This document shows, piece after piece, positions 34,373 through 45,817 of a DNA stretch of 64,000 nt. Position numbers and translations under genes: made by a program. How positions within the stretch are numbered: position 1 is the stretch's first letter; each line of letters starts with the position of its first letter. The notes under the pieces were generated by a model, which searched no databases, was not told where the DNA came from, and saw only the letters and a program-made list of their open reading frames with translations. Origin of the DNA: Molanna angustata (Eukaryota > Arthropoda > Insecta > Trichoptera > Molannidae); contig OY754981.1 in NCBI GenBank assembly GCA_963576475.1, positions 29,984,132 through 30,048,131 on the forward strand. The letters run 5' to 3'.

Positions 34373-36421
34373 AAATAAAATTCATTTACTTTCTATACAA
34401 GTTGTATTCAATGAACACTGCATAATGACAACTTTACGATGGATTTACTAAAGTTAAATTTGAATTGACATCAGAAAGTTCATTCATTGATAAAAATAAT
34501 TTATAAAACATATAAAATCTTAGTAATGTTCTAAGAAACTAATAAATTATGTCAAATAAATCAGGTAAAATATTATCAAGTAGCAACAACCTTTCACGAT
34601 ATAAAAAACCAACATCCTATAGAGTAATCTATTTTCTTAAAGAGGCAGATGGTGAACCTACTTTAGTTACCTACTACAACTATATGTTGGAAGTATGATG
34701 AAGGTTTTCATATGTATGCTAATTTCTTTATAACTTCCTTCACTGTGTGTCTACCTGCGCTGCTGTCTAACAACAGTTGCCAACCAATATGACATATTTC
34801 TACTTATAGTTGACTACGTATGAACAAAATAATAACGTAATAAGACATTGAAATAAAAGTGATCAATATTTCAGAAGAAAACATTTTAAATTTATTATAA
34901 TTCGAGAAGAGAACTGCTGTAGAATTTCTAAGTGGAAAAGTTCCCATAACTGGGTCATATTCTGTGGGGAGAAAAATATCAACTCATATTCTCCAACAAT
35001 ATTAAGTGAAGTTGGGAGGGAAGAAGAGTTGGCCAGAAGCAGATTCCTGGTTACAAAACATCAAGGAATGATACATGCCCGCATATCTTCCGCCACCAAG
35101 CTCTTCCATCGTCTTTTAGGACGCTCTTTTAGTATTTTGTTAAATTCAGGCACATCAATTGCAAAAATTTACGGGTCCGGATATATTAGGTATTACCATT
35201 CCAAAATATTGCAGCCACAATAATCGTGTGCTTCAACCAAGTATTTTTCATTTTACCGTTGAGCCATGTTTCGGCAAACAAGAAGATGCATATCATACTG
35301 AACCTCCCCGAAATCGCAAGATACATTCTCTCCACGTCCTATACCTCACCTGTACATGATGTCTTGTAACAAACTACACCTACATAGACTCATTGTCTTG
35401 AAATACTTGAAGTAAACCGATAAATTCATTTATCTTTATGGATAAGTTAACCGTGATTCAGTTTCAAGTTACTCAAAATAACACGCAAAAGATTATACTG
35501 GAGAAGAGACCTTGTCCCTCACACTGTTCAAACTAAACGTAAAACACGTGATTATTGTGTGAACATTGTGGATATACATATACATATGTAGGTATATTAT
35601 GAAGGTAGATTAAAGTTGTGTGTGTAAAGAAGAAGAACGGATGTTGAACGCTAACGAGAAAACAGTGTCAAAGGAAAAACTTGACAATTATGTAAACAAC
35701 AGCGATACTAAAATCCACAAGGTATGTGTAGTTGTATGAATATATTCAACTATACGATAGTAGGTAGGGCCAAGGTAAATCATAAGAGATCTTACAATGC
35801 CGAGGTAAAAACATTCAAATTAATAAAGCCGTTTACAAACATTATAATATTATAAGTAGGTGTGTTTGGAGGTTCGCTTTACTTTTACTTGTGAAACAAT
35901 GAAGTTAATAAATATGTATACAAGTAATGTAATGTTTTGTCAACATGATTAGTATGTAGATATTAAAGAGAAATATCTTATTGTATTCGCCGCTCAGTAT
36001 ACTGTTGACATAAAGATAAAATCATTATCAAGGTTGGAGATAATAAGTAGAATTTCAAATATTATTTTTGCACCTAAACTTTTTATATAGCTGTGTATTC
36101 ACCACATTGGTTTCGAAATGAATAGATCCCTCGTCATACCGACTCAAAACTAAATCAGAATGTGCCAATGCAATAAGAAAACTACGGAGTTGGTAGTTGA
36201 GGTAAAGTTATTACTGTGGGTGTTGCGTAGAGAGATAAACAGAGTTCATCAAAATAGACGGATCGGTTCTCTCTCAATCACCACGAAAATAAGGCATGAA
36301 TGAATGCAAAAAAAAAAAAAATTTCGGTTTGAATGAAAAATAAATTACAAGAAAACGTGACAAAATACGTATGACACTATAATTTTTCAAAAAAATATAG
36401 TGTGATACGTATCAAAAATCC
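34373..36421. other. non-coding stretch with a possible LINE C-terminus
   Basis: On the minus strand at about 35050-35160 the frame reads KERPKRRWKSLVAEDMRA. This resembles the basic RP..RW....EDM block near the end of RTE-like ORF2 proteins, but it is too short to be sure. The rest holds nothing recognisable. Confidence 0.3.
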
Positions 36422-36434
36422 AATTCAAAAGTTT
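36422..36434. other. 13-bp target-site duplication, left (RTE)
   Basis: AATTCAAAAGTTT, repeated exactly at 37691-37703; abuts the (CAT)n tail. Confidence 0.85.
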
Positions 36435-37356
36435 CATCATCATCATAAATTCGACAGCCCTGGGTGGGCCTTGGCTGATTCCAGGAGTCTCCTCCATTCC
36501 CGTCTATCCGTTGCCTTCGTTCTCCAGTTTCTAATATTTATTGTGGAAGCATCGGCATCGACACTGTCCATTCATCGAGTCCTTGGTCTTCCTGTTCTCC
36601 TTCGACCTTTTGGCACAGAAAGTTCTCGTATAGTTCCCTGTTGTATCGACGACGCCAACCATTATTCTCGTTTATTGGCCCGTAGATCGTTCGAAGGATC
36701 CTTCTCTCAAAAGCCGCTATGGATCCTTCAGTTTGTTTGGTCATCACCCAGGTTTCGGAAGCATACGTGAGGACTGGCTTGATAAGTGAATATCTGGGGA
36801 GCTGAGTTATGAGCTTTAGAAGCGATCATTAGTTTAGTTTTATCTTCATTTATGCTAAGTCCCATCATCCTAGCTCTTTCCTCCAATGCTAAGAGTGCCT
36901 TGTGGGTGGCCTGGAGTGATCTTCCCATGATGTCGATATCATCTGCATAGGCTAGAAGCTGGAAAGACTTGAAGAATATAGTGCCTCTAGTGTCTATATT
37001 TGAGTCTCTTAATACCTTTTCGAGTGCTATATTGAACAAGAAGCATGCCAGTGCGTCCCCCTGTCTCAAGCCGTTATATGTTTGGAATGGTTTAGAGAGG
37101 TCTTTGTCGATTCTAACTTTGGTGATGGTTGGACTCATTGTTGTTCATACAAGCCTGATTAACCCACGAGGTATTCCCAGCTCTATCATCGCCTTATACA
37201 GTTCGTTTCGATTTATGCTATCATAGGCTGCTCGGAAATCAACAAAGAGATGAAACGTATCTATGTTATATTCTTGTCATTTCTCTAGTATCTGCCTTAT
37301 TCCGTGGATCTGGTCAGACGTGCCTTTTCCTGGTGTGAATCCGCATTGATAGTTTC

Positions 37357-37372
37357 CTATGATTCTGCTTGT
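37357..37372. other. 16-bp target-site duplication, left (nested LINE)
   Basis: CTATGATTCTGCTTGT, identical to 37665-37680; this RTE sequence was split by the nested insertion. Confidence 0.9.
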
Positions 37373-37664
37373 CTTCTTTTTCTTCCTAGCCTCTTCCCAA
37401 CTTATCGTTGATGAAGACTGTTGGGGTCAGCTCTCCTCGTCCTCACTCTTCGGTTCTGGGCCGCCTGATGTTAATTCTTGTTTCATCAATTGTGAACTCC
37501 TTTGCGCCATCCATATATATTTTTTGGTCTTTCTCTATTCGTTGATCGGGGGATGTCTACGGCCATAGCCTGGTTCACAATGTGATCCTCGGGTCTTCTT
37601 AATATGTGACCATACCATCTCAATTGTCTTTCTTCTAATTTATTGTTAATGCCTGTCACTCCTA
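37373..37664 (-). mobile_element. nested 292-bp LINE 3' end
   Basis: Flanked by a perfect 16-bp TSD. On the minus strand it opens INNKLEERQLRWYGH in degenerate form, then RRPEDHIVNQAMAVDIPR, the standard C-terminal 'R.RW.GH..R..D......' block of RTE-like ORF2. A 3' untranslated stretch follows and ends in GGAAGAAAAAGAAG. It comes from a different family from its RTE host: the 3' tail is A/G-rich, not (ATG)n. It inserted in the same orientation as the host element. Confidence 0.85.
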
Positions 37665-37680
37665 CTATGATTCTGCTTGT
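37665..37680. other. 16-bp target-site duplication, right (nested LINE)
   Basis: CTATGATTCTGCTTGT, identical to the left copy. Confidence 0.9.
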
Positions 37681-37690
37681 GTATACTAAT

Positions 37691-37703
37691 AATTCAAAAG
37701 TTT
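37691..37703. other. 13-bp target-site duplication, right (RTE)
   Basis: AATTCAAAAGTTT, identical to 36422-36434. Confidence 0.85.
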
Positions 37704-38879
37704 AGGAGAGATTAAATTTATTTGCTTATTACAGTGCAAAATGAAACGTCAGTTACGTAATCTTCAAATATAGACATATTTATGTTTTTACGTTTTCTAC
37801 AGCTATTGTATAATATAAGGCATCTATCAAATTGTCAATAACCTTAAATAATAGGTGATACCACGCCGTGACTAAATATTATTGTATTATAATGCTGCAT
37901 TATTTTATTTGTTTTTTTACACAACATGGTAATGGAAATTATATCTTCTGTGGAATACCTAGGAATACACGGAATATATAGAAACAGGATAGATCATTCT
38001 AGAAATTGGGATGAAAAAACATCACAAAAATAAAGATTTAAAATACGTACCTGACGTTTCAATATGACTGACGGTTTGTTTCGTTTATTTATATAAAAAA
38101 AATATTAAATACATTCACCACTTCTATATTAAGTCATTTATTACAAAAAAAATTATAAATATTTATAAATTTTCTTTTATTATTATGGCTATAATTATTA
38201 TGCAGTTATTTCTGGTAAAACGAAATAAAACACTAAAGCGTACGATGATTAGTGCACCGCCTGGTGATAATAGACTAGAAACAATACGTTACTTATAAAG
38301 ATACGAGATTCGTCAGAAACGTTGAGTTAAATATTTGTCGTTTAGTGAAGTATCTAAGGGAAAATTCGGTACTGTTAGAGGCAATATTTTTGTTAAACTT
38401 AAATTAAACTTTTAAGGGCCAACTCAAGTACCGGGCCTATGTCAACGATATCAAGTAGATACAAAACTTTCAAAAGTATAAAATGTATCATAATCTACTT
38501 ACCAACGATGTGACAACCTCAGCTACAAGTTTTGTTGTATAAAATTTACAACAACTTTCAAAACTAAATTTTTTGCCTGATAATTTAAACGGAGAAAAAA
38601 TCCTTAGCCGCTCATTCGTGAAAACAGGAATTACTCACCTGAAAAAAAGGAAAAAAATGGAATAAATTAAAAGTTTTCGCAACAACACATTAGTTAGATT
38701 ATAAAGAAAATATGTTTTGTAAGAGGTACTTTATAACTTTGGTACATCTACAATATTATGAAAAGTAAAAACAGGGGAAAAATAAACGATACGTAAAATT
38801 ACAACTCGGAGTAGAGAAATTAGTTATTTTAATAATCAGAGATTTTCTGTTTAACAAGGAAAGGGACATAGGTAGCAGT
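37704..38879. other. AT-rich non-coding stretch
   Basis: Nothing recognised. Confidence 0.4.
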
Positions 38880-39335
38880 CATCGCCCCACAACTTTTTGT
38901 CGTAGAATATCAGCACACTCTTTGTCCACTTATCTTCCGAGCTTCTGGCTATGTGTCCCGCCCAATTCCATTTCAGAGTCGCCACACGGTGGATTATATC
39001 AGTTACTATTGATATTTTTTCATTTTATTTCTTAGAGACAGACCCAGCAAAGTTCATTCTATAGTTCTTTGATTGACTTGTAGTTTTTTGGCACTAAGTT
39101 TAGAAAGAGTTACTGTTTCTAGGCCATATGTAGCAACCGGCAAAACACACGCTTCATACATTTTTCTTTTCAGGTTTATGGGTATTTTTCGGTTTTTAAA
39201 GATATATCCCATTTGTCCAAAGGCAACCCTACTTAATCCAATCCTTCTTTTGAGTTCAGCAGTCTGGTTTTTTTATCCAGTCGAACAGTATACCTCATGT
39301 ATTTATATTCTTGGACATTTTCCATGTATATGTGT
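38880..39335 (-). pseudogene. LINE ORF2 thumb and C-terminus, 3' segment of an inverted copy
   Basis: Minus-strand translation from about 39335 gives ENVQEYKYMRYTVRLD. After a frameshift it reads NQTAELKRRIGLSRVAFGQM, then PINLKRKMYEACVLPVATYG and LETVTLSKLSAKKLQ, and finally AGHIARSSEDKWTK near 38935-38980. This is the region after the RT palm in RTE/BovB-like LINEs. The same family is present at 54515-55410. A stop and two frameshifts inactivate it. The sequence that should precede ENVQEYKY lies to its right on the opposite strand. Confidence 0.8.
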
Positions 39336-39344
39336 ACACATTGA

Positions 39345-39550
39345 CGGAACAAAAACTAAACCACCAAAGATTTGGAAGACGATATTGAAATGGTTAGCAA
39401 AAACCCTCAAGAACTGGCCGAAAAGTTACTAGAGATAAATGAGGTCTCCAAGAATCTAGGACTATTATATGAACCTGCCAAAAACAAATATAATGGGCAC
39501 AAAAGACTTCCAGATTAGGGTTGAAGGCAGCAAAATTAGAAAGAAAAAAC
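39345..39550 (+). pseudogene. LINE RT palm fragment, inverted 5' segment
   Basis: The plus strand reads LEDDIEMVSKNPQELAEKLL, then EINEVSKNLGL, ..K.KYNG and VEGSKIRK. This corresponds to the RT catalytic box region (F/YADD, here LEDD at 39373-39384) and the following I-N..S...GL..N..KTK block. VEGSKIRK is the segment that normally precedes the EYKYL block found at the start of the minus-strand fragment next door. The pair is one element with its 5' part inverted. Confidence 0.7.
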
Positions 39551-40406
39551 AGCTCGAAAAGTGCACAGAATGTATGAAAGTGATACAACACAGAACATAC
39601 TGCTGAAAACCTCTGATCCGATGTATGTAAATGGTATCTGACAATAGGCAATAAAACAACACAGATATACGTAACTGAAGAGAGCATTTTAATGTTCCAT
39701 AATATGTTTCGTTAAAGGCGTGTACGAGACATCCTTGTGCTAAGACAATAATAATGGCTCAGTTATGTTAAATCGTAAGTCGAATTCTCGAGTGGTGTGA
39801 GCAGCAGAACACTAATAAATAACCTCGAATCCACCATGATGTAGTCTGCTCCGAATGAATACGACGATTATAAAGTTTCACCGTGTGAAACAAAGAAAGT
39901 TGGGGCTGGATGACTGAAAGTTCAGAGGCCATCGCCGAGTTTCTGAAATTTGGTACAGCGTTAAAACGGTTGAGAATGGGGCGTGAAAATCATCAATACT
40001 CGTAAATGGAATGAAGTAAGTACATACAAAGCGAAATTAATTCTTGCGATAAATTCGCTGCGTTCGTTTATTGATGTTGCAGGTTATATTTCTGCCAAAA
40101 ACGCAAAATTGTACTCAACAATTCCATATCAAAGAAACAAACAAGCAAACAGCAACTATGCGGCTGAAGTTTCCATTTTTCTTTTAGTATCTTTATACGT
40201 AACAAGGTGATTCTTACAACCTTTTTGCATTTTTTGATTTATTTGACATCATGAACAAAAGTGTCTCTGTATCGTCATTTCATTTCGCAAACAAAATGTT
40301 GCCAACAAAAAAGCGTGAAAGTAAATAATGTTTATATGGGAAATAATAATAGTACCTATGAGAAAGACGAAGGCATGTTATGAGTGAGAAGTATTTATGT
40401 AGCTGT
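39551..40406. other. non-coding stretch
   Basis: Nothing recognised. Confidence 0.4.
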
Positions 40407-40427
40407 AGGGTAGGTAGGTAGGTAGTA
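40407..40427. repeat. (GTAG)n microsatellite
   Basis: GTAGGGTAGGTAGGTAGGTA; TAGG words of this kind are frequent elsewhere in the window. Confidence 0.85.
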
Positions 40428-40877
40428 ATGCGATATAAAAGTGTTGTCACAAACAGCGCTAATATTAGTTTTGGCTGGTGGGAAAATAGACGCCCACAGT
40501 AAAAACTTTTTTGCAGAGGAGATAGTTTTTCCGCGTTGCAAGTAGTTAGGGACTAACGCGTTACCAAAAAGAAGAATGAATTGGTCTTTGTTAAAAGCAC
40601 TCAGTCTGGAATTCAAGAACCTATAGGTACTTTCAGCGCAGATTTTCATTCCACCAAACCTCCATTAAGTGACATCGCATAAACTATCAACTCAAATAAT
40701 AGGACATAGATTAAACCAATCATCAACGCATTTTACAAAAACATTCGAAAACAATACTGTCATAGAGTTTTGGATTCATTTTGTTTCATTAACGTTTGTA
40801 GGGCGCTTCCTTTAAATTATAACCATTAGTATATCTATAGTTAACTGTCATTAAAATCAATGGCTTTACGCGTGGCT
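40428..40877. other. non-coding stretch
   Basis: Nothing recognised. Confidence 0.4.
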
Positions 40878-41040
40878 GCACTGAGAAAACTGATATTCAT
40901 AAATAACGTGAATTCAGCTTAAAGTATGGTGAATTCACCATAAGTACGGAGCATAGTGATATCATCAAAATTAAGATGATAATACGATTTATGATGATAA
41001 CGGCATATAAGATATGATTATGTTTCCTACTATTTATGTT

Positions 41041-41370
41041 TGCTTTCATCATATCTCCTATGACGTCTTATTATATTTCCTACTATTTTTCGGTGACGTT
41101 CTCTTATCTGCAGTGACGTCCTATTATTATAGATGACTTCCTCATATCTCTTGTGATGTCTTATTATATTTCCTACTGTTTTTCGGTGACGTTCTCTTAT
41201 CTACAGTGACGTTCTATTATAAGATATAGATGACTTCCTCATATTTCTTGTGATGTCTTATTATATTTCCTACTATTTTTCGGTGACGTTCTATTATCTA
41301 CAGTGACGTCCTTTAATTGTTCCTTCTATTTTTCGATGACATCCTCATATATCCAGTGACGTCCTATTAT
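41041..41370. repeat. TGACGT-rich tandem array, ~93-98-bp unit
   Basis: About three diverged units start at TGACGTCTTATTATATTTCC (41061), TGATGTCTTATTATATTTCC (about 41154) and again at 41251. Each unit holds CGGTGACGTTCT, CAGTGACGTCCTATTAT and GATGACTTCCTCATAT. TGACGTC is the core of the CRE/ATF binding site; here it is part of a repeat, and regulatory function is not implied. Confidence 0.8.
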
Positions 41371-41846
41371 AAAAAAATATTAAAATAACAATATAACTTT
41401 ATTTATTTCCACTTATTTATTTTTATTCCACAACAAGTTTCAAGAACTACCGTTCAATTCTTCAGGTGGGTTTAAACTGAAAAAGAGAACGGTAGTTCTT
41501 GAAACTAGTTGTGGAATAAAAATAAGTAAGCGGAAGTAAACAAAGTTATATTGTTATTTTAATTGAATAAATAAAAAATTTTGTATTTTTCCACAATATT
41601 TTTTATATTAACGACTGAACGTTTTCGCCAAGGTGACTTGGCATTTTCAAGGTCCAAACGAAACTTTCGTTTTTCGTTTCGTTTACGAAAGTTTTGTTTG
41701 AACCTTGAAAATGTCAAGTCACCTTGGCGAAAACGTTCGGTCGTTAATTTAAAAAATATTGTGGAAAAATACAAAGTTATTTATTTTTTAATTTCCACTA
41801 TGTAAACACAAAAACTCTAGAATCATGTTATTTTAATATTTTTTTA
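41371..41846. repeat. double hairpin bounded by a 20-bp inverted repeat
   Basis: Hairpin 1 has arms 41378-41455 and 41487-41564 with a 31-bp loop; both arms carry GAACGGTAGTTCTTGAAACT or its complement. Hairpin 2 has arms of about 103 bp, 41567-41669 and 41685-41789, with a 15-bp loop; both carry CGAACGTTTTCGCCAAGG-like sequence. An outer pair, AAAAAAATATTAAAATAACA at 41371-41390 and its complement near 41826-41845, encloses both. Related single-arm sequence lies at 150-310. Confidence 0.85.
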
Positions 41847-42590
41847 AAATGAATTTCCACAATGTAAACGTCCGTCACTGTCACTGAAGTTTTGTAGCGA
41901 GACTGCGAGACCGAGTCGACAACCACCCTGCACCATGTCGAACAAATGAATGACTGATTGAATGAACGATGAGCAAATGAGAATATTGTGTGGTGCGCTG
42001 TCATCATATTTTTGTAGGAAGCACACAAAATGATATGATTCCTCTTACATGATATTCTGTAATCGTATTATAGTAGAATTCACTCAAAATAGTATGATTT
42101 AATATTAAAATTTGATGCTTACTCTGAAAATAAGACGATTCTGTAATCGTATTTAGTATGTTTCACATAAAATAATATGACTGTAGCATAAATTAATGTT
42201 CCATACCTTAAAAAGTTGCACATAATTTTATCACACTAAATTAGGGGACTTCATCGTATTTTCAGTGACACTTCTTCATAATAAACTGTGAAATCTTTAT
42301 AAATACGGTGACTCGTCACTGTTTTTTTATGATTATAATCTTATTTATGAATATCACGTAAATTTATAGGACAGTGGACTATTATTTAGTGTGATCAATT
42401 TTTAAGATGATGAGCATCATAATTCTTCGTTATTTACTCAAATAATTCGATTCCATCTTACACATTTCAATGTTAGCGTAATATTAAATGATTATTTCAT
42501 TATTTTAAGTGACCGCACCTATTTTATACTTACGTCATGATATTTTTAGATTACACCAAATTGACATTTTTTTCAGTGTGTTTTTTTTAT

Positions 42591-43624
42591 ATTTAATTAC
42601 GTTATGTATAGATCGTTTCCTTTAAACAATATCGATAATTACACACTTATCAATAACACACATACATACACATATATTTATCTTATAGTATGTAATTTAA
42701 TTGTAACTTCTTCTTCTTCTTTATATTATTAATAAATTTTTACAATATTCAACTGTAATCAAAAACAATGGCGGTTATCAATTCCATTCAAGAATTTGAA
42801 CTCTGATTGGGTACATGGTTGATATTTGATTTAGTGTACCACAGTGTAATGGTGTAATCTGTTATGAATGGTCAGGAATTAATGAAAGTGGCATTGGTCG
42901 CTTCTGCGCGACCAAAAGGCGGTTGGTGTATGTGGCTCGTTACTAGCACCAAAGATATTCGGCGTTTGTATTTGGCAATTTATGATGAGATAAATCTATT
43001 GCGACAATTTGAATTTCATAGATGGCGCAACAGCAGTGAAAATTCAATGATGTATGGAGATTAACAAAAAAAATAGTCTATCGCCTCCGCAGTGAAAATT
43101 GATCTGATACAGAGTTGAAAAGTGTGCAACGGTCGTATCAGCCCATACGAAATTTAATTCAATACTGGTTGTAAAATCAATTCTAGGCTTTAAATAGTAG
43201 GCACTTTATATTTGGCACAAAAAGCTAAAATTGGCTAGATTGAAAAAAATTGTAATATAATATTACACAATCCTTAGTAAATTGAAGAGCATAAGTCTGA
43301 ATATTAGAAGTACTTATAACAAGAAAATATTGTAGGGTTCAGCCATCTCTGTCAATCCTCCAATAGAGTCTATGAAATATCCTATTCTAATATTTAATGA
43401 ACGATCCTCTACATTTAATGAACAATACGATAACTCGGATTTTCAAAAAAAGGGGAATACTTCAAATAGAAATAACTAAATTCTTTTAAAACTAAAATAA
43501 TACATTTAAGAATTGAGATTGAAGGTGAATTTCTTAATAATCGGTTTTAATAAACATACCTTCATATTAATTTGAGATAATTCTCTTATAGATTCTGAAA
43601 TCTTTAAAGGTCACGAGACGCTTA
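42591..43624. other. non-coding stretch with an unrecognised short frame
   Basis: The plus frame at 42864-43064 reads MKVALVASARPKGGW and LLRQFEFHRWRN. Its DNA includes GATGGCGCAACAGCAGTGAA, a kind of word I associate with dispersed insect repeats, so I treat it as repeat-derived. No gene assigned. Confidence 0.3.
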
Positions 43625-44910
43625 CATACATACATACATACCATCACGCCATGTCCCTTGCGGGGTAGGCAGAGAGAACCGAACGCCACATTTTTCTATC
43701 CTGGCACGCATCCCTCGCCTCGTCCACATTCATGCATCGTCTCATACATGTTCGTCTATTGCTCACACTTCTAACATTTCCGTCTTTCAAAATTTCGTTC
43801 ACATGGTCGTGCCATCTTTTCTTGGGCGTCCCCGACCTCTCATTCCATTCCTTTCCGCTCTGTATATTTTCTTCGTCAGGCGCTCCTCATTCATTCTCCC
43901 CATGTGACCAAACCATCTCAATGTGTTCACTTTCATTCTAGTAATGACATCTTTCTTAATCTTACATTCTTTCCTTATATCTTCGTTTCTTACCCGGTCA
44001 TACATCGTTCTATTACAAATCCTTCTTAACGATCTCATTTCAACTGCATTTATTCTACTTTCATGCGTCTTCTGCCATGTCCAGGTTTCACTTGCATACG
44101 TCAGGGTTGGCACTACGATGGCGTTATGATTGGCAACTTTGGCATCCTTTGATATGTTGCGATCATTCATAATTGGTCTCAGTGCTCCATTCACTCTGTT
44201 TCCTGCCATAACTCTTCTTTCGATCTCTTTATCGAGTCGTCCGTTCCGTTGAAATATGCTTCCCAAGTATACATATTCGTCGACTTGCTTAAGCCATTCG
44301 TTCTCTACTCTTACTTTACACGCTGTTCTGCTTTCACTCTTTTCAAAGACCATTGTCTTTGATTTGCTGGCATTCATCCTAAGTCCATTCTCGATACATC
44401 CTTCATATACCATACTTACAAGATACTGACTCTTCCATACTTTCTGCTAAAAGAACTTTATCGTCTGCATACATCAAATCTCGCACCATTACAGTACTCA
44501 ATTTCAGACCCTTGCTTTCATCCTTAAGGGCTCTAATGCAGAAATCAATGTACAAGTTAAAGAGCCATGGAGATAGCACGCACCCTTGTCTAACGCCATT
44601 ATTTATAGAGAACCACGTTGTCACTGTGTCGTTGACACGAACACATGCTTCGCTGTTCTCATATAATGACGCGATTGCGCGTATCAGTTTGCTCTTCACT
44701 CCATACACTGCTAGTATATCCCATAATTTTTCTCTAACAACTTTATCATACGCCTTTTCTAGGTCTATGAAGGCACAGAAAATTTTCTGATTTTTATCCA
44801 GAACCTTTTCTGTGACCGTGCGCAGAGAAAAAAATTGGTCTATACATCCTCTGCCGCCCACAAACGCACCTTGGACATCCCATATCTTGCTTTCTGTACA
44901 CTTACATTAT
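43625..44910 (-). pseudogene. 5'-truncated non-LTR retrotransposon with RT domain
   Basis: The first minus-strand frame (44861-44403) holds FCAFIDLEKAYDK (RT motif A, residues ~30-40), NNGVRQGCVLSPWLFNLYID (motif B, ~87-106) and RDLMYADDKVLLAES (motif C, YADD near 131). The next frame (44413-43799) continues GLRMNASKSKTMVFE, EWLKQVDEYVYLGSIFQRNG, TLTYASETWTW, NTLRWFGHMGRMNEERLTKK and RGRGRPRK. A frameshift near 44410 separates them and another near 43800 breaks the C-terminus. The 3' end is a (CATA)n run at 43627-43645. Upstream, a further in-frame block (ESKIWDVQGAFV) shows truncation near 44910. It resembles RTE-like LINEs; the clade is uncertain. Confidence 0.92.
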
Positions 44911-45815
44911 CCAATTCATTAAGGTGAGGATAAAGTAAAGAGTACCTTTTAAATCAGTCTTTAGCTACGTTAGTAATAATATCTATATTTGATTACATTG
45001 TAGGATTTCGCGAATTACTTAACTTATGAAGATGGCTTAATTAAATTAATGAAATTAGTCAGGTAACGAAGATTATTGGGGTGGACATAGTCTTATAATA
45101 AATATTTAATCGCAAAAATATCAGAAGCTTCGTCAATATTTTTATACTCTTCTAAAAAACCTCACTTGACAACGCCATTCGATCTACAGAAACTTTCAAG
45201 TTCTTCTTTTCAAATCAGCTGAATTGCTAGACTATGGTATGCTATGCTAGGTATGTTTTCTCAATCTATAGAAATGTTTGAGAAAAATGTGAAAAAGCGA
45301 ACATTTCTTGAACGATATTCTTTCTGTATCCATCAATTTCTTTCTTTCTATGCTAATTGATAATCAGTCTGTATTATTCTTAGGTCTTATCTATACCATT
45401 GTAAAAAAATAGATTACCTTATGGCAATACAACCGTCCTTGTGCACTTTCATAGACATAAGTTGTATAATTATAATTATTGACAGTGAGGCACCGACTGG
45501 ATTCCTGTTTCTAACCTTTTCTATTATCATTATTTTCGTTTGTCCCGTAAGAGCCGGGTAATCCAAAATACAACGGGCAACAATAACATCTCATATGGTT
45601 CAGTAATGAGGTTTACCACCCACTCTGAATGTAGTGCCTTTATAAGTGAAACGAGAGAGTTAAGTGGGTCTACACGCATGTTTCATGCTTCCTTTTATAA
45701 AATAATGCACACCTCTCGCTGGTTACCTAAAATTATCGGAAATGCCACAATGGTATGCATGAATAAACAGTAAAAATAAAATAATTATAAAACAAGTGAG
45801 TAGTGGCCAACGCTA
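44911..45815. other. non-coding stretch
   Basis: An open frame at 45540-45773 (plus) shows no motif I recognise. Nothing else supported. Confidence 0.35.
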
Positions 45816-45817
45816 TA

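Larger units (their letters stand above)
36435..37690 (-). pseudogene. 5'-truncated RTE-type LINE, interrupted
   Basis: Read on the minus strand, it starts at 37690 with a stub. After the nested insertion it continues TSRIIGNYQCGFTP, then FHLFVDFRAAYDSINR (RT motif A), GLRQGDALACFLFNIALEK (motif B) and LLAYADDIDIMGR (motif C with the YADD catalytic pair). It ends with FERRILRTIYGP and RRRYNRELYENF. The final (ATG)n tail at 36435-36447 is the RTE 3' signature. In-frame stops lie near 37148 and 37277, and frameshifts near 36750 and 36600. It is flanked by the 13-bp TSD AATTCAAAAGTTT. Full-length RTE is over 3 kb; this copy is about 0.95 kb without the nested insert. Confidence 0.9.
40878..42590. 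repeat. 1.7-kb composite block, possible DNA transposon
   Basis: The left end CACTGAGAAAACTG is mirrored at the right by CATTTTTTTCAGTG (about 42570-42585), each next to TG. Words such as ATAATACGATT, TGATATTCATAAATAA and CAGTGACGTC recur in both orientations. The interior holds the tandem array (41041-41370) and the double hairpin (41371-41846) listed separately. No transposase frame is present. CACTG ends would fit some DNA transposons, but the terminal repeats are short and the TSD is unconvincing. Confidence 0.35.

Noticed and set aside
41041..41370. Functional CRE enhancer cluster
   Set aside because: The TGACGT words are part of a tandem repeat and no promoter is recognised nearby; kept only as a finding to test.
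43625..43645. Target-site duplication CTTACAT for the LINE at 43625-44910
   Set aside because: Only 7 bp and overlapping the (CATA)n tail, so it is easily explained by chance.
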